64,000 nucleotides of DNA from an uncultured Bacteroides sp. (GCA_949289295.1 CASENM010000030.1:1-64000), one strand, 5' to 3'; positions 34,602-44,580 are shown, counted from the first letter of the stretch. Notes: generated by a model not told the origin, from the letters alone. Made by a program: numbers and translations.

Positions 34602-37136
34602 ATGAAATGTCTAAAAATGATTTGGCTTTTCTTCACGTTGTGTGTGTCTGTTGCAGGAATGGCTCAGGTCTCCTGCTCTTTCCAGATAAAAGGAATACTG
34701 CTTGATTCTTTGACGCACGAGGGAGAGCCGTATGCGACTATCCGGATTGTCCGGGATGACAGTCCTGAAAAGCCGGTAAAAATGATGGTTTCTGATTTGG
34801 ATGGCCGTTTCCGGGAGAAGATAAACGGAAAAGGTGACTTCACGTTGACTGTCACTTCGTTGGGGCGTGCCACTATTGTACGTCGGTTTACGGTAAAGGA
34901 AAACAATGAGACTGTAGATTTCGGAACGTTATATATGACCGATTCGGACAATGAGTTGGGGGTGGTGGAAGTGGTGGCTCAGAAACCGCTGGTAAAGGCA
35001 GATATCGACAAGATAGAATATAATGTGTCTGACGACCCGGATTCGGAAACCAATACTGTATTGGAAATGCTGCGTAAGGTGCCGATGGTGACGGTAGACG
35101 GGGAAGACAATATCAAGGTGAATGGAAGTGGCTCGTTTAAGGTGTATGTGAACGGGAAACCCAATAACATGATGAGCAATAATCCGACAGATGTATTGAA
35201 GAGTATGCCTGCCAATACAATCAAGAAAATTGAGGTAATCACTAACCCCGGGCCGAAATATGATGCGGAGGGCGTGGGTGGTATCTTGAATATAATTACC
35301 ACGGGTGGTGGCTTTGAAGGATATACTGTGACGTTGAGCGGCAATGTAAGCAATTATGGTGCAGGCGGAGGCATGTTCGGTACGGTGCAAAAAGGTAAGT
35401 TTACGATGAGCGCACGTTACAATTATAGCTACAACAGTAGTCCTCGCAGCTATTCCGGCGGTTCCCAACGGGCTACGGATATCCATTCTGAGGTGGCCGA
35501 TCTTGACTATGACGGCAGCAGTAAGGGCGACGGCTCTTTTCAGTCTGGAAGTCTGGAAGCCAGTTATGAAATAGATACGTTGAATCTGGTGAGTGCGTCT
35601 TTTGGCTTGTGGGGTGGAAACAACGACGGCAAAGGAGGGTCGTCTTACAGAGGAACCTCTCCTGCTGACGGGAGTTCCCTTTACCGTTATACCACAGATT
35701 CACGAAACGCTTCGTCATGGTATTCTGTTGACGGAAGCATTGATTACCAACGTATATCTCCTACTGTCAAAGGGCGTATGCTGACTTTCTCTTACAGGGT
35801 GAACACTCGTCCGCAAACATCTGATTCGGATACGGAATATGATATTGAAGATGGCTACAATATGGATTGGGTGGATTATCTGCGCCGTTTGGAGGACCAG
35901 CGGAACGAGGGAAAACAGAATACTACCGAACATACATTCCAGGCAGACTATACGACTCCGATAGGCAAGATTCATAAAGTGGAGACAGGGGTGAAATACA
36001 TTCTCCGTAACAATTCTTCCGACAACGACCGTTATTTGCATGCTGCAGCGGAAACTTCCGATTTTCTGTTCGATGAGGAGCACAGCACGCACTATCGTCA
36101 TCAGAATGACATCATTGCTGCTTATCTGGGCTATGGATTGACCCTGAAGAAGTTTTCCGGAAGACTGGGGGTACGTTATGAACATACGGTGGAAGATGTG
36201 AAATATCTGTTGGGAAGGGGAGATGATTTCCGGAAGAATTATGACGACATGGTACCTTCCGCATCATTGGGATGGAAGCTGACCGACCTCTCTAATATTC
36301 GGCTGGGTTATAACATGCGCATTTATCGTCCGGGTATATGGTACCTGAATCCTTATCTTGATGACAGTAACCCTTCAAACCTGAGTCAGGGAAATCCTGA
36401 GCTGGAGAGTGAGCGGAGCCATTCCTTTTCGTTGAGTTATAGTAATTTCACATCGAAATTCAATATTAATCTTGCGGCACACTATTCGTTTACCAACAAC
36501 AGTATTCAATCGGTGACGAATCTGATGTCGGAAGATGACATTCCTGATTTGTCTGCGGACAAGAGGACAGGAAAGGATGTACTTTACACGACTTACCGGA
36601 ATATCGGCAAAAGCCGTAGTCTCAATTCGAGTGCTTACGTGAACTGGAATGCCGGCCAGAATACACGTATCTATGCCAATCTGTTCGGTGAGTACAAGAA
36701 GATGAAAGGAGCCAATGGGCTGGAAAACGACGGATGGAACTTTTTCGGTTTTGGAGGAGCACAGCAAACTTTTAAGCATGACTGGCGTCTGAGCGTGAAT
36801 GTGTTCGGGCAGACACCGTGGGTTATGCTTCAGGGAAAGGGAAACGGTTTTTTCAGTTATGGAGTCGGTTTGAACAAGTCGTTCTTGAAAAAGAAACTGA
36901 CTCTTTCGGCTTATGCCAATAACTTCTGCAAGAAATACACCCGCTACTCATCGCATATTGAAGGGGAGGGATTTGTCAGTGACTCCTGGAACAAATATCC
37001 TCAGATGCGTTTTGGGTTCAGTGTCAGTTACCGTTTGGGCGAGTTGAAAGCCAGCGTGAAGAAGGCGGCACGTACCATCACCAACGATGACGTGAAATCG
37101 GGTGGCAGTGGTGGCGGAGCTTCAGCCGGCAACTGA
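34602..37136 (+). CDS. TonB-dependent outer-membrane receptor-like protein (OMP_b-brl_3 type)
   Basis: 844 residues. A signal peptide (MKCLKMIWLFFTLCVSVAG, cleaved near MAQ) precedes a carboxypeptidase-regulatory-like sandwich (about 27-105; ILLDSLTHEGEPYATIRIV). A plug-like domain follows (about 120-225; VLEMLRKVPMVTVDGED, KSMPANTIKKIEVITNPG, GVGGILNIITTGG), and then a beta-barrel to about 810. The C-terminus is Ser/Gly-rich (SGGSGGGASAG). It resembles the receptor at 10.7-13.6 kb in layout but not closely in sequence. A TATTTTTG -7 box lies at 34535-34542. The substrate is unknown, and no SusD-like partner is present. Confidence 0.9.
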   Translation: MKCLKMIWLFFTLCVSVAGMAQVSCSFQIKGILLDSLTHEGEPYATIRIVRDDSPEKPVKMMVSDLDGRFREKINGKGDFTLTVTSLGRATIVRRFTVKENNETVDFGTLYMTDSDNELGVVEVVAQKPLVKADIDKIEYNVSDDPDSETNTVLEMLRKVPMVTVDGEDNIKVNGSGSFKVYVNGKPNNMMSNNPTDVLKSMPANTIKKIEVITNPGPKYDAEGVGGILNIITTGGGFEGYTVTLSGNVSNYGAGGGMFGTVQKGKFTMSARYNYSYNSSPRSYSGGSQRATDIHSEVADLDYDGSSKGDGSFQSGSLEASYEIDTLNLVSASFGLWGGNNDGKGGSSYRGTSPADGSSLYRYTTDSRNASSWYSVDGSIDYQRISPTVKGRMLTFSYRVNTRPQTSDSDTEYDIEDGYNMDWVDYLRRLEDQRNEGKQNTTEHTFQADYTTPIGKIHKVETGVKYILRNNSSDNDRYLHAAAETSDFLFDEEHSTHYRHQNDIIAAYLGYGLTLKKFSGRLGVRYEHTVEDVKYLLGRGDDFRKNYDDMVPSASLGWKLTDLSNIRLGYNMRIYRPGIWYLNPYLDDSNPSNLSQGNPELESERSHSFSLSYSNFTSKFNINLAAHYSFTNNSIQSVTNLMSEDDIPDLSADKRTGKDVLYTTYRNIGKSRSLNSSAYVNWNAGQNTRIYANLFGEYKKMKGANGLENDGWNFFGFGGAQQTFKHDWRLSVNVFGQTPWVMLQGKGNGFFSYGVGLNKSFLKKKLTLSAYANNFCKKYTRYSSHIEGEGFVSDSWNKYPQMRFGFSVSYRLGELKASVKKAARTITNDDVKSGGSGGGASAGN

Positions 37137-37157
37137 CAATTCGTGTGCGATAAAGAT

Positions 37158-38375
37158 TCATGGAATCAGCAGCGAGGAGTCTCCATAGCTCAGGAAACGG
37201 AAATCGTGGGCCAGGGCGTAGTCGTAGATCTTTCTCCAGTCGCCGTTCACGAAAGCCGATACAAGGAGTAGCAGCGTGCTCTGAGGCTGGTGGAAATTGG
37301 TTACCATCTTCTTCACGATTTTATAGCTGTATCCCGGCGCGATGATGATTTGTGTGCTGGTGTGCAGCGCTTCCAGTCTGTGGCGGTCCATATAGTCCAG
37401 TATTTCCTGTAACGCTTCGGTGGCGGTGAGCTGTGGATTCGTGTCATAAGGCTGCCATTGGCTGACATGCAGTTCTTCCTGGCTGGCATCGGGATGCTCG
37501 TTGAGGGTTACTCCGATATAGTAGAGGCTTTCCAGCGTGCGTACCGAGGTGGTACCTACTGCCACAGCTTTTCCTTCGTGTGCAATCAGCTTCCCGATGG
37601 TTTGGCGGTTCACTGAGATATATTCCGTGTGCATCTCATGGCCTTCTATTTCCTCGCTCTTCACCGGTTTGAAGGTGCCGGCTCCCACATGGAGTGTCAC
37701 TTCCTCCAGGTCAAGTCCCTTTTCTTTCAGTGCGTCCAGTACCCGTTCCGTGAAATGCAGTCCGGCGGTCGGAGCGGCCACCGATCCCTTAATCTTGGAA
37801 TAGACGGTCTGGTAGGTCTCTTTGTCGCTTTCCTGTGTCTCCCTGTTTAAATAAGGTGGGATGGGCAGTTCACCGAACATTTCCAGAATGTCGGCGAAAG
37901 TCACCTCAGGATTGTCCCATGTGAAGTCAATCCAATGGCTGGTGCCGTGACATGCTCCCCGTGTGGCGGTCAGAGTCAGTGTTTTTCCTTTCACGATCAT
38001 TTCCCGGTGGAGCGGACCTTCTTTCCATTTCTTCAGATTGCCTATCATGCAGAGCCATGCGGAGTGGCTGGTCTGCTGGAAATTCAGTGCATAGTCATTG
38101 GGCTGGATGGGTTCCAGACAGAAAATCTCTATCAGTGCACCGGTCTCTTTCCGGAAATGCAGACGTGCCTGGATCACTTTCGTGTTGTTGAAAATCATCA
38201 GTTCTCCCTGTTCCAGATAATCGGGAAGAGAAGTGAATTTGTCCTCGCTCACTTCTCCATGCCGGTACACCAGCAGTTTCGACTGGTCGCGTACGGGCAG
38301 GGGGAATTTGGCGATGCGTTCGTCGGGCAGCGGATAGTTGAAGTCGTTTATTTTGATATGTCTGGTATTTTCCAT
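37158..38375 (-). CDS. queA: S-adenosylmethionine:tRNA ribosyltransferase-isomerase
   Basis: Transfers and isomerises the ribosyl part of SAM onto preQ1 in tRNA, forming epoxyqueuosine. It has 405 residues, longer than the roughly 350 of E. coli because of internal insertions that I believe are common in Bacteroidetes. The start at 38375 (MENTRHIKINDFNYPLPDERI) is canonical. Motifs are RIAKFPLPVRDQSKLLVY, MIFNNTKVIQARL, APTAGLHFTERVLDALKEKG and LHVGAGTFKPV. No other queuosine gene is nearby. Confidence 0.96.
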   Translation of the reverse strand: MENTRHIKINDFNYPLPDERIAKFPLPVRDQSKLLVYRHGEVSEDKFTSLPDYLEQGELMIFNNTKVIQARLHFRKETGALIEIFCLEPIQPNDYALNFQQTSHSAWLCMIGNLKKWKEGPLHREMIVKGKTLTLTATRGACHGTSHWIDFTWDNPEVTFADILEMFGELPIPPYLNRETQESDKETYQTVYSKIKGSVAAPTAGLHFTERVLDALKEKGLDLEEVTLHVGAGTFKPVKSEEIEGHEMHTEYISVNRQTIGKLIAHEGKAVAVGTTSVRTLESLYYIGVTLNEHPDASQEELHVSQWQPYDTNPQLTATEALQEILDYMDRHRLEALHTSTQIIIAPGYSYKIVKKMVTNFHQPQSTLLLLVSAFVNGDWRKIYDYALAHDFRFLSYGDSSLLIP

Positions 38376-38458
38376 GATTGTCGTTTTTGATAAATTTTCT
38401 GCAAAAGTACAATATTCCGGCGGATATATTGCCATACGGGGAATCATTGTTTGTGGGT

Positions 38459-38524
38459 AAACGCTTCGGTGTTTTAGGCAAAACGCCGAAGCGTTTGTTC
38501 TTAAATGCCGAAGCGTTTGTTTTT
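38459..38524. repeat. 22-bp palindrome array, locus 3
   Basis: Units begin at 38459, 38481 and 38503 with cores CTTCGG, CCGAAG and CCGAAG. The first two pair to form a hairpin. The array lies between the 3' end of the HTH gene and the upstream region of queA. Confidence 0.75.
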
Positions 38525-38552
38525 TGAGATATGTTTTCAGAGATTTTTGGGG

Positions 38553-39464
38553 TTACCCGATGGCCAGAAACTTTTTCTCCGTTTCCAGGTCCTGGTCGGT
38601 CATCTGGGGTGAGGGAATGTTGCACATGCGTATCGCATCTTCCCGTTGGCAGGTATAGTTGTAATACACCTTTTCTTTTTCGTTGAGTGTCTCGAGACTT
38701 TTCAGCGTTCCTTTCATTTTCAGGAATTCCTCGTGGTCGACACTTTCGGAGACTTTTACAAACAGGATTCTCCGGGCTATCGGGTTGTAGTTATAGTCGC
38801 AGCAGATATACAGTCCTCTCAGGAACGGAGGGCGGTCGTACATGGGAATCTTCAGGCAGATATAGAACAGGGCAAGCTGGGGCGACCGGCTTTCGTTGAA
38901 CAGGAGATAGAGGTGATTTTGGCCGTTCATCATGGCCGCTCCCCAGTGCGTGGTTCCGTACACGTTCTGATGGCCTACTTCCACGTAGTTCCCGTTTTCG
39001 GAAGGTGCGATGAGATAAGGTTCTATCTTTATGGCCGGACTGCTTGACGAGATGCTGTAGCTGAGATAGATTCCGCTATAGTTGGGAATCTGGTTCACAC
39101 TTTCTTTCAGGTTGCATCCCAAGGCTTCCAGAAACGGATTGTTCGGAAGGACCTTGTTTCTTTGCGGTAGGGCTTCCATGGAAAAAAGGGTGGATTTCAA
39201 CGTGGGCAAGGAGCCGAGCAGCTTTTTCTTTGATACGTTGTTTACCCATACCAGCGCTTTATCCAGTGCTTCTTTCTCGTCTGTCCCCTTCTCGATTTCC
39301 TTGAAATAGGCAGGCAATACAGTGGAATAGACGGCAGACAATACACTGGGAGAAAATCCGGTTTTCTCTGCGATATCTTTCATCTTCACTCCTTTGAGCC
39401 GGAGGAATGAAATCCTGTCGTATATTTCTTTCAGTTCGTTCATTGCGGCTACAAAGTTACTCAT
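38553..39464 (-). CDS. HTH-domain protein of unknown function, divergent from the phosphonate operon
   Basis: About 303 residues. The N-terminal 60 residues look like a helix-turn-helix (KGVKMKDIAEKTGFSPSVLS). The rest is a mixed alpha/beta region that I do not recognise, with IYLSYSISSSSPAIKIEPYL, a central NVYGTTHWGAAMMNGQNHLY and a Cys/Tyr-rich CLKIPMYDRPPFLRGLYICC. That part could be a sensor domain. It is divergent from the 2-aminoethylphosphonate genes with 184 bases between starts, so it may regulate them. The ATG at 39464 is chosen; starts at 39473 and 39440 are possible. Confidence 0.7.
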   Translation of the reverse strand: MSNFVAAMNELKEIYDRISFLRLKGVKMKDIAEKTGFSPSVLSAVYSTVLPAYFKEIEKGTDEKEALDKALVWVNNVSKKKLLGSLPTLKSTLFSMEALPQRNKVLPNNPFLEALGCNLKESVNQIPNYSGIYLSYSISSSSPAIKIEPYLIAPSENGNYVEVGHQNVYGTTHWGAAMMNGQNHLYLLFNESRSPQLALFYICLKIPMYDRPPFLRGLYICCDYNYNPIARRILFVKVSESVDHEEFLKMKGTLKSLETLNEKEKVYYNYTCQREDAIRMCNIPSPQMTDQDLETEKKFLAIG

Positions 39465-39648
39465 TTCTTTCAAGATTCCGGATATTCTGTTGTTACAAAA
39501 TCATTTCATGAGTAAAGCGTGGTATGTCAGGCGTGTTATAAACGGGTTTCATGAATGTTTCGGAATTATTACACGGCAATGATTCATATTTTATTCATTT
39601 CTAACCTCATTTCCTTGCTCTACTTTTGCGGTGTAAAGAAAATGAGAT

Positions 39649-41013
39649 ATGGAAACGAACTTACACAAACAGACAAGACGGAACATGCCCGACTGGCTTT
39701 TTGTACTTTGGGCAGGCGGTACGGCACTGTTGTCGTATTCACTTGTATATGCGCTCCGCAAACCGTTTACGGCTGCCGAGTTTGAAGGCCTGCAGGTGGC
39801 CGGAATGGACTATAAGATTGCGGTCAGCATCATCCAGCTGTTGGGATATGTCAGTGCCAAGCTGTTGGGCATCAAGTTTATTTCGGAACTCAGGCCGGAA
39901 GGACGTCTGAGATTCATTGTCGGCTCGGCTGCTTTGTCGGAGCTTTCTCTGCTGGCTTTCGGGTTGCTTCCCATGCCTTATAATATCGTCGCTCTATATT
40001 TCAACGGACTTTCGTTGGGCTGCATGTGGGGAGTGATCTTCAGCTTTTTGGAAGGACGGCGCACCACGGACATTCTGGCCAGCATCATGGGAGTGAGCAT
40101 GGCGTTGAGTTCAGGTGTGGCGAAATCGCTGGGACTTTATGCGCTCCACGACTTGCATGTCAGTGAGTTCTGGATGCCGGCGCTTATCGGGGCCTTTGCG
40201 TTTCCCCTGTTGTGTCTCATGGGATGGATGATGACAAAGTTTCCGAGGCCTACGGCAGAGGACATCGCCTCCCGTTCGGAACGTGTGACGCTGGACGGTC
40301 ATCAGCGATGGGCTTTGTTCAGACGTTTCATGCCTGTGCTTATCCTGTTGTTCGGTGCCAATCTGTTGCTGACCGTGCAGCGTGACGTGAAAGAAGACTT
40401 CATTGTATGTATCATTGATGTGAGTACCATTTCCTCATGGGCTTTCGCACAGATTGATTCAATCGCCACTTTGGTGTTGCTGGCTACTTTCGCCCTGTTG
40501 TCCACTACCTACAACCATCTGAAAGTGCTCTGTGTGCTGCTGATACTTTCCATTGCCGGAATGGGGACTCTTGCCATTGTGGCGGCGAACTATGAAGAGT
40601 TTCATTTTCCTGTCACCATCTGGCTGTTTCTCCAGAGTCTGTGTCTTGACATGGCTTATCTGAGTTTTCAGACCATTTTCTTCGAACGGTTCATTGCCTG
40701 TTTCAAGATCAGGGGAAACGTAGGGTTCTTCATCATTACCATAGACTTTGTAGGCTATATGGGCACGTTGGCTTTGCTGGTGTTCAAGGAACTGCATGCC
40801 TCGCATGTCGACTGGACCGTGTTCTACAATAATATGAGTGTGATCATCGGAGTGATATGCTGCCTGGCTTTCGTTGGCTCACTGATTTATATGCTCAATG
40901 CCAGCCGCAGGTTCAGGAAAGACCCGGATGCCTTCTCGTTGGAGGACAAGGAAAAGGCTTCGGTTAAGGAAGAAAAAGCGAATGACAGTTATTTAATGAC
41001 AAAAACGATATGA
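39649..41013 (+). CDS. DUF5690 family multi-membrane protein, candidate phosphonate transporter
   Basis: 454 residues with about 12 hydrophobic helices in two halves joined by a charged central loop (about 205-225), like a major-facilitator-type carrier. An early basic motif YALRKPFTAAEF follows the first helix, reminiscent of organophosphate antiporters (GlpT/UhpT type). Its TGA overlaps the ATG of phnX (ATGA), and phnW follows. That coupling argues strongly that it imports 2-aminoethylphosphonate or a related compound. The transport role is an inference from context. A TACTTTTG -7 box lies at 39621-39628. Confidence 0.85.
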   Translation: METNLHKQTRRNMPDWLFVLWAGGTALLSYSLVYALRKPFTAAEFEGLQVAGMDYKIAVSIIQLLGYVSAKLLGIKFISELRPEGRLRFIVGSAALSELSLLAFGLLPMPYNIVALYFNGLSLGCMWGVIFSFLEGRRTTDILASIMGVSMALSSGVAKSLGLYALHDLHVSEFWMPALIGAFAFPLLCLMGWMMTKFPRPTAEDIASRSERVTLDGHQRWALFRRFMPVLILLFGANLLLTVQRDVKEDFIVCIIDVSTISSWAFAQIDSIATLVLLATFALLSTTYNHLKVLCVLLILSIAGMGTLAIVAANYEEFHFPVTIWLFLQSLCLDMAYLSFQTIFFERFIACFKIRGNVGFFIITIDFVGYMGTLALLVFKELHASHVDWTVFYNNMSVIIGVICCLAFVGSLIYMLNASRRFRKDPDAFSLEDKEKASVKEEKANDSYLMTKTI

Positions 41014-41804
41014 AAAGAATTGAATGTGTGATTTTAGACTGGGCCGGCACATCGGTGGATTACGGATGTTTTGCTCCTGTGTCAGCTTTTATCGAGAGTT
41101 TCAAGTCGATGGGACTGGAGGTTACGGCAACCGAGACCCGCGCCCACATGGGATTGACGAAGATTGAGGAAATCCGTGCGTTGTTCCGCATTGGACGTGT
41201 GGCCGAGACTTTCCGTGAGAAATACGGACGCGACTATGACGAGAACGACATCCAGCATTGTTACCGGGAGTTCCAGCGTCTGCTGTTCGCCACTTTACGC
41301 GATTATTCCGATCCCATCCCGCATGTGGTGGAGACAATCGACCTGTTGCGTATGCAAGGCATCAAGATCGGTTCTACTACCGGATATACAAAGGAAATGA
41401 TGGACATCGTGATTCCGGCGGCCGAAGAAAAAGGCTACCGGGTGGACAACTGTGTCACTTCCGACGGGCTTCCGGCCGGACGACCTTGTCCGTATATGAT
41501 TTATAAGAATATGTGTGACCTGGCCGTTCCGTCGCGTTTCTCGGTGGTGAAATACGGCGATACGATTTCTGACATCAAGGAAGGCGTGAATGCCGGTGTG
41601 TGGAGCGTAGGCGTGGTGTTGGGAAGTAACGAGTTGGGACTGACCGAAGAAGAGGTGAAGGCACTGGAGCCGGAAGAGTTGAGGCGGCGGATGCAGGATG
41701 TAAGATACCGTATGCTTGCGGCCGGAGCGCATTATGTGGTGGATTCCATTGAGGAGTTGCCTGCATTGATTGAGAGTATCAACGAGAAAATGAACAAAGA
41801 ATAA
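41010..41804 (+). CDS. phnX: Phosphonoacetaldehyde hydrolase
   Basis: Cleaves the C-P bond of phosphonoacetaldehyde to acetaldehyde and phosphate. It is a HAD-superfamily enzyme of 264 residues, the usual length. The nucleophile Asp is in VILDWAGTSVDYGCFAPV (about 7-24), and other HAD motifs are IGSTTGYTKEMM and VVKYGDTISDIKEGVNAG. It is translationally coupled to the DUF5690 gene and precedes phnW by 31 bases. Together the three form a compact 2-aminoethylphosphonate use pathway. Confidence 0.95.
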   Translation: MKRIECVILDWAGTSVDYGCFAPVSAFIESFKSMGLEVTATETRAHMGLTKIEEIRALFRIGRVAETFREKYGRDYDENDIQHCYREFQRLLFATLRDYSDPIPHVVETIDLLRMQGIKIGSTTGYTKEMMDIVIPAAEEKGYRVDNCVTSDGLPAGRPCPYMIYKNMCDLAVPSRFSVVKYGDTISDIKEGVNAGVWSVGVVLGSNELGLTEEEVKALEPEELRRRMQDVRYRMLAAGAHYVVDSIEELPALIESINEKMNKE

Positions 41805-41835
41805 ATGACAGTTTTGTTTTAAAATACAGAATATT

Positions 41836-42930
41836 ATGAGACCTTATTTATTGCTGACTCCTGGTCCGTTGACCACAAGTGAGACTGTGAAAGAAGCCAT
41901 GATGAGTGACTGGTGTACATGGGACGAAGATTATAATGTCGGTATTGTGGAAGTGATCCGCAAGCAATTGGTGGAACTTGCCAGCAGCCGTCCTGAAGAA
42001 TATACAGCCGTATTGATGCAAGGTAGCGGCACGTTCTGCGTGGAAGCTACTTTGGGTTCGGTTGTCCGTCCGGAGGACCATCTGCTGGTGGCGACCAACG
42101 GTGCTTACGGCAAGCGTATGGGTGTCATCGCGGAATATTACCGCCTGAATTGCCACGTGATGCGCTTTGAAGAGACGCAGGCCGTTGACCCCAAGGCAAT
42201 CGGGGAGTATCTGGACGGGCATCCGGAAGTGACTCATGTGTCGGTCGTGCATTGTGAGACGACCACCGGTGTGCTGAATCCGCTTGAGGAGATAGCCGAA
42301 GTGGTGAAGGCCCACGGCAAGGTGTTGATTGTGGATGCCATGAGCAGTTTTGGCGGTGTGCCTGTCGATATGGCTGCCTTGGGTATTGATTTCCTGATAA
42401 GCAGCGCGAACAAATGTATTCAGGGTGTGCCGGGATTCGGCTTTGTCATCGCCCGCCGGAGTTTGCTGGAGCAGTGTAAGGGAGTGGCCCGTTCCTTGTC
42501 GCTCGACTTGTATGACCAATGGGACACGATGGAGAAAGGGCATGGAAAATGGCGTTTCACTTCTCCTACCCATGTGGTGCGCGCTTTCATGCAGGCTCTG
42601 AAAGAACTGCAGACGGAAGGCGGGGTGGCCGCACGTCATGCCCGTTATTGCGAGAACCACCGTGTGTTGGTGGAAGGAATGCGCGGCATCGGTTTCAAGA
42701 CCTTGCTTCCCGACAATGAGCAGTCGCCTGTCATCACTTCTTTCTATTATCCGAATGCCGGTTTCGATTTCAAGGCATTCTATTATGCGTTGAAGTCGAA
42801 AGGTTTCGTGATCTATCCGGGAAAGATCTCTCAGGCGGATACATTCAGGATCGGAAATATCGGCGATGTGTTCCCGACCGATTTCCTGCGCCTGATTGAG
42901 GAAGTGAAGAACTTGAACATCAAATTCTGA
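41836..42930 (+). CDS. phnW: 2-aminoethylphosphonate:pyruvate transaminase
   Basis: Converts 2-aminoethylphosphonate and pyruvate to phosphonoacetaldehyde and alanine. It is a PLP class V aminotransferase of 364 residues. Recognisable are [50 protein letters not shown], and the PLP Lys in [19 protein letters not shown]. Its product is the PhnX substrate. The operon probably ends after this gene, where an inverted repeat of the CACAGAG family lies. Confidence 0.95.
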   Translation: MRPYLLLTPGPLTTSETVKEAMMSDWCTWDEDYNVGIVEVIRKQLVELASSRPEEYTAVLMQGSGTFCVEATLGSVVRPEDHLLVATNGAYGKRMGVIAEYYRLNCHVMRFEETQAVDPKAIGEYLDGHPEVTHVSVVHCETTTGVLNPLEEIAEVVKAHGKVLIVDAMSSFGGVPVDMAALGIDFLISSANKCIQGVPGFGFVIARRSLLEQCKGVARSLSLDLYDQWDTMEKGHGKWRFTSPTHVVRAFMQALKELQTEGGVAARHARYCENHRVLVEGMRGIGFKTLLPDNEQSPVITSFYYPNAGFDFKAFYYALKSKGFVIYPGKISQADTFRIGNIGDVFPTDFLRLIEEVKNLNIKF

Positions 42931-42944
42931 TTTTTCTTGTATTA

Positions 42945-43006
42945 GGACACAGATACACGGGATTACGGAGGAAAATATACTCTCCGTGTCTTGTGTCTCT
43001 GTGTCC
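42945..43006. repeat. CACAGAG-family inverted repeat, gene-less copy 1
   Basis: GGACACAGATACAC (42945-42958) pairs with GTGTCTCTGTGTCC (42993-43006), with one mismatch in 14. ACGGAG (42965-42970) pairs with CTCCGT (42982-42987) inside. It follows phnW by 14 bases. The words match the termini of the GxxExxY cassette at 52.6-53.1 kb. Confidence 0.75.
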
Positions 43007-43066
43007 GGTTCTTTCCGTCAAGATTAAAAATAATTTAATGTCTTGCAGATTTTAGGGTGAAAGTGC

Positions 43067-43084
43067 CTACATTTGTAAATGTAG
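43067..43084 (+). promoter_or_regulatory. Palindrome over the promoter of the DUF2027-Smr gene
   Basis: CTACATTT (43067-43074) and AAATGTAG (43077-43084) form an 8-bp palindrome. The left half contains TACATTTG, a -7 box, so a bound regulator would block transcription start. The ATG is 24 bases downstream. Confidence 0.45.
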
Positions 43085-43107
43085 AATAAAATCTAAAAGA
43101 CAACTAT

Positions 43108-44163
43108 ATGAAGATTGGAGATAAAGTCCGCTTTCTGAGTGAGGTGGGAGGCGGAATCGTGAAAGGTTTTCAGGGAAAAGACATCGCGCTGGTGGCTGAT
43201 GAGGACGGCTTCGAGATTCCGATGCTGGTGAAGGAATGTGTAGTTATTGAAACAGACGACTATAATATCCCATTAAAATCTTCTTCAAAACCGGTCGTTC
43301 CTGCCGCGGAGGAAGAGGAAGAGAAAGAAGACGAACGTCCTGTCACTTACCGGGCACCGGAGATTCGTGGCAACGATGTGCTGAATGTGTATCTGGCATT
43401 TGTGCCACAGGATGTGAAGGCCATTTCTTCCACTTCGTTTGACACCTATCTGGTAAACGACAGCAATTATTTCGTTGATTATCTGTATCTGTCAGCGGAA
43501 GGAAAGAGCTGGACCCTGAGAAGCCGTGGAACGGTGAAACCTAACATGAAGCTTCATCTGGAGGAGTTCGACAAGTCTGAACTCAACAGTCTGGAACATG
43601 TGGCGGTGCAGATTCTGGCATATAAGGATGACCGTACCTTTTTGTTGAAGCCGTCGGTAAACCAGGAGTTCCGTATTGATACGGTGAAATTCTATAAGTT
43701 GCATACGTTCCAGCCGTCGGACTTCTTTGCGGAGCCGGCCCTGATTTATGAGGTGGTGAAAGATGACGAGACCGTAAAACAGGTGTTTGTGTCGGCTGAT
43801 GACATCAAGTCGGCTTTGCTCCAGAAGTCTGTCTCGCAGCCTTCCTCGCATAAGCAGGAAAAGCAGCATAAGGTGAAGAACGATATAGTGGAAGTGGATT
43901 TGCATATCCATGAACTGTTGGATGATACTACCGGAATGAGCAACGGAGAAATGCTGAACTATCAGCTGGAAGTGTTCCGAAAAACATTGGAAGAGTTCAG
44001 GAATAAAAAAGGACAGCGTATCGTATTTATTCATGGGAAAGGCGATGGAGTGTTACGCCGTGCCATTTTGGACGAGTTGAAACGGAAATACAAGTCATAT
44101 ACCAGCCAGGACGCATCGTTCCGTGAATACGGTTTCGGTGCTACAATGGTTACAATACATTAA
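43108..44163 (+). CDS. DUF2027 and Smr-domain protein
   Basis: 351 residues. The N-terminus ([20 protein letters not shown], about 1-65) is a small beta-barrel like that of MutS2/Smr proteins. An acidic linker follows ([11 protein letters not shown]), then the central DUF2027 beta domain (about 85-235). The C-terminal Smr domain (about 270-351) has [12 protein letters not shown] and [20 protein letters not shown]. Smr domains bind or nick nucleic acids and some cleave mRNA at collided ribosomes, so a DNA or RNA processing role is likely but untested. The thioesterase gene follows after 6 bases. Confidence 0.9.
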   Translation: MKIGDKVRFLSEVGGGIVKGFQGKDIALVADEDGFEIPMLVKECVVIETDDYNIPLKSSSKPVVPAAEEEEEKEDERPVTYRAPEIRGNDVLNVYLAFVPQDVKAISSTSFDTYLVNDSNYFVDYLYLSAEGKSWTLRSRGTVKPNMKLHLEEFDKSELNSLEHVAVQILAYKDDRTFLLKPSVNQEFRIDTVKFYKLHTFQPSDFFAEPALIYEVVKDDETVKQVFVSADDIKSALLQKSVSQPSSHKQEKQHKVKNDIVEVDLHIHELLDDTTGMSNGEMLNYQLEVFRKTLEEFRNKKGQRIVFIHGKGDGVLRRAILDELKRKYKSYTSQDASFREYGFGATMVTIH

Positions 44164-44169
44164 TATGCT

Positions 44170-44580
44170 ATGGGAACATTGAAGGATATGCTTGCCCATG
44201 ACCGTTTTGCGGCATGTGCAGGAGTGGAATTGCTTGAAATCAGTCCGGGATATGCCAAAGCCCGGATGGAAGTGACTGAAAATCATCTGAATGCCGGTGG
44301 GGTATGTCAGGGGGGAGCGTTGTTTACGTTGGCCGATCTGGCTTTTGCGGCGGTGGCCAACAGCCGGGAGAAGCTGACACTTTCTCTGAACGCGCACATC
44401 ACGTTCCTGCGCCCGGCCCGTAAGGGATATGTGTATGCAGAGGCTAATGAAGTGTTCAATCATGCCCGTGTGCCGTTCATCGAGGTGCGTATCGTAGATG
44501 AGGACCAGCAACTGATTGCTATCCTGACCAGTTCAGGCTACCGTAAAAACGAGGAGCTCGATTTGGATGGATTGGAGTGA
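44170..44580 (+). CDS. PaaI-type acyl-CoA thioesterase (hotdog fold)
   Basis: 136 residues with the hotdog pattern. NHLNAGGVCQGGALFTLADL (about 39-58) contains the HxxGxxxGG-like signature, with the usual nearby acid in LADLAFAA. It should hydrolyse a CoA thioester, possibly an aromatic one as in PaaI; the substrate cannot be read from sequence. It is cotranscribed with the Smr gene, and a large hairpin follows at 44659-44713. Confidence 0.88.
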   Translation: MGTLKDMLAHDRFAACAGVELLEISPGYAKARMEVTENHLNAGGVCQGGALFTLADLAFAAVANSREKLTLSLNAHITFLRPARKGYVYAEANEVFNHARVPFIEVRIVDEDQQLIAILTSSGYRKNEELDLDGLE

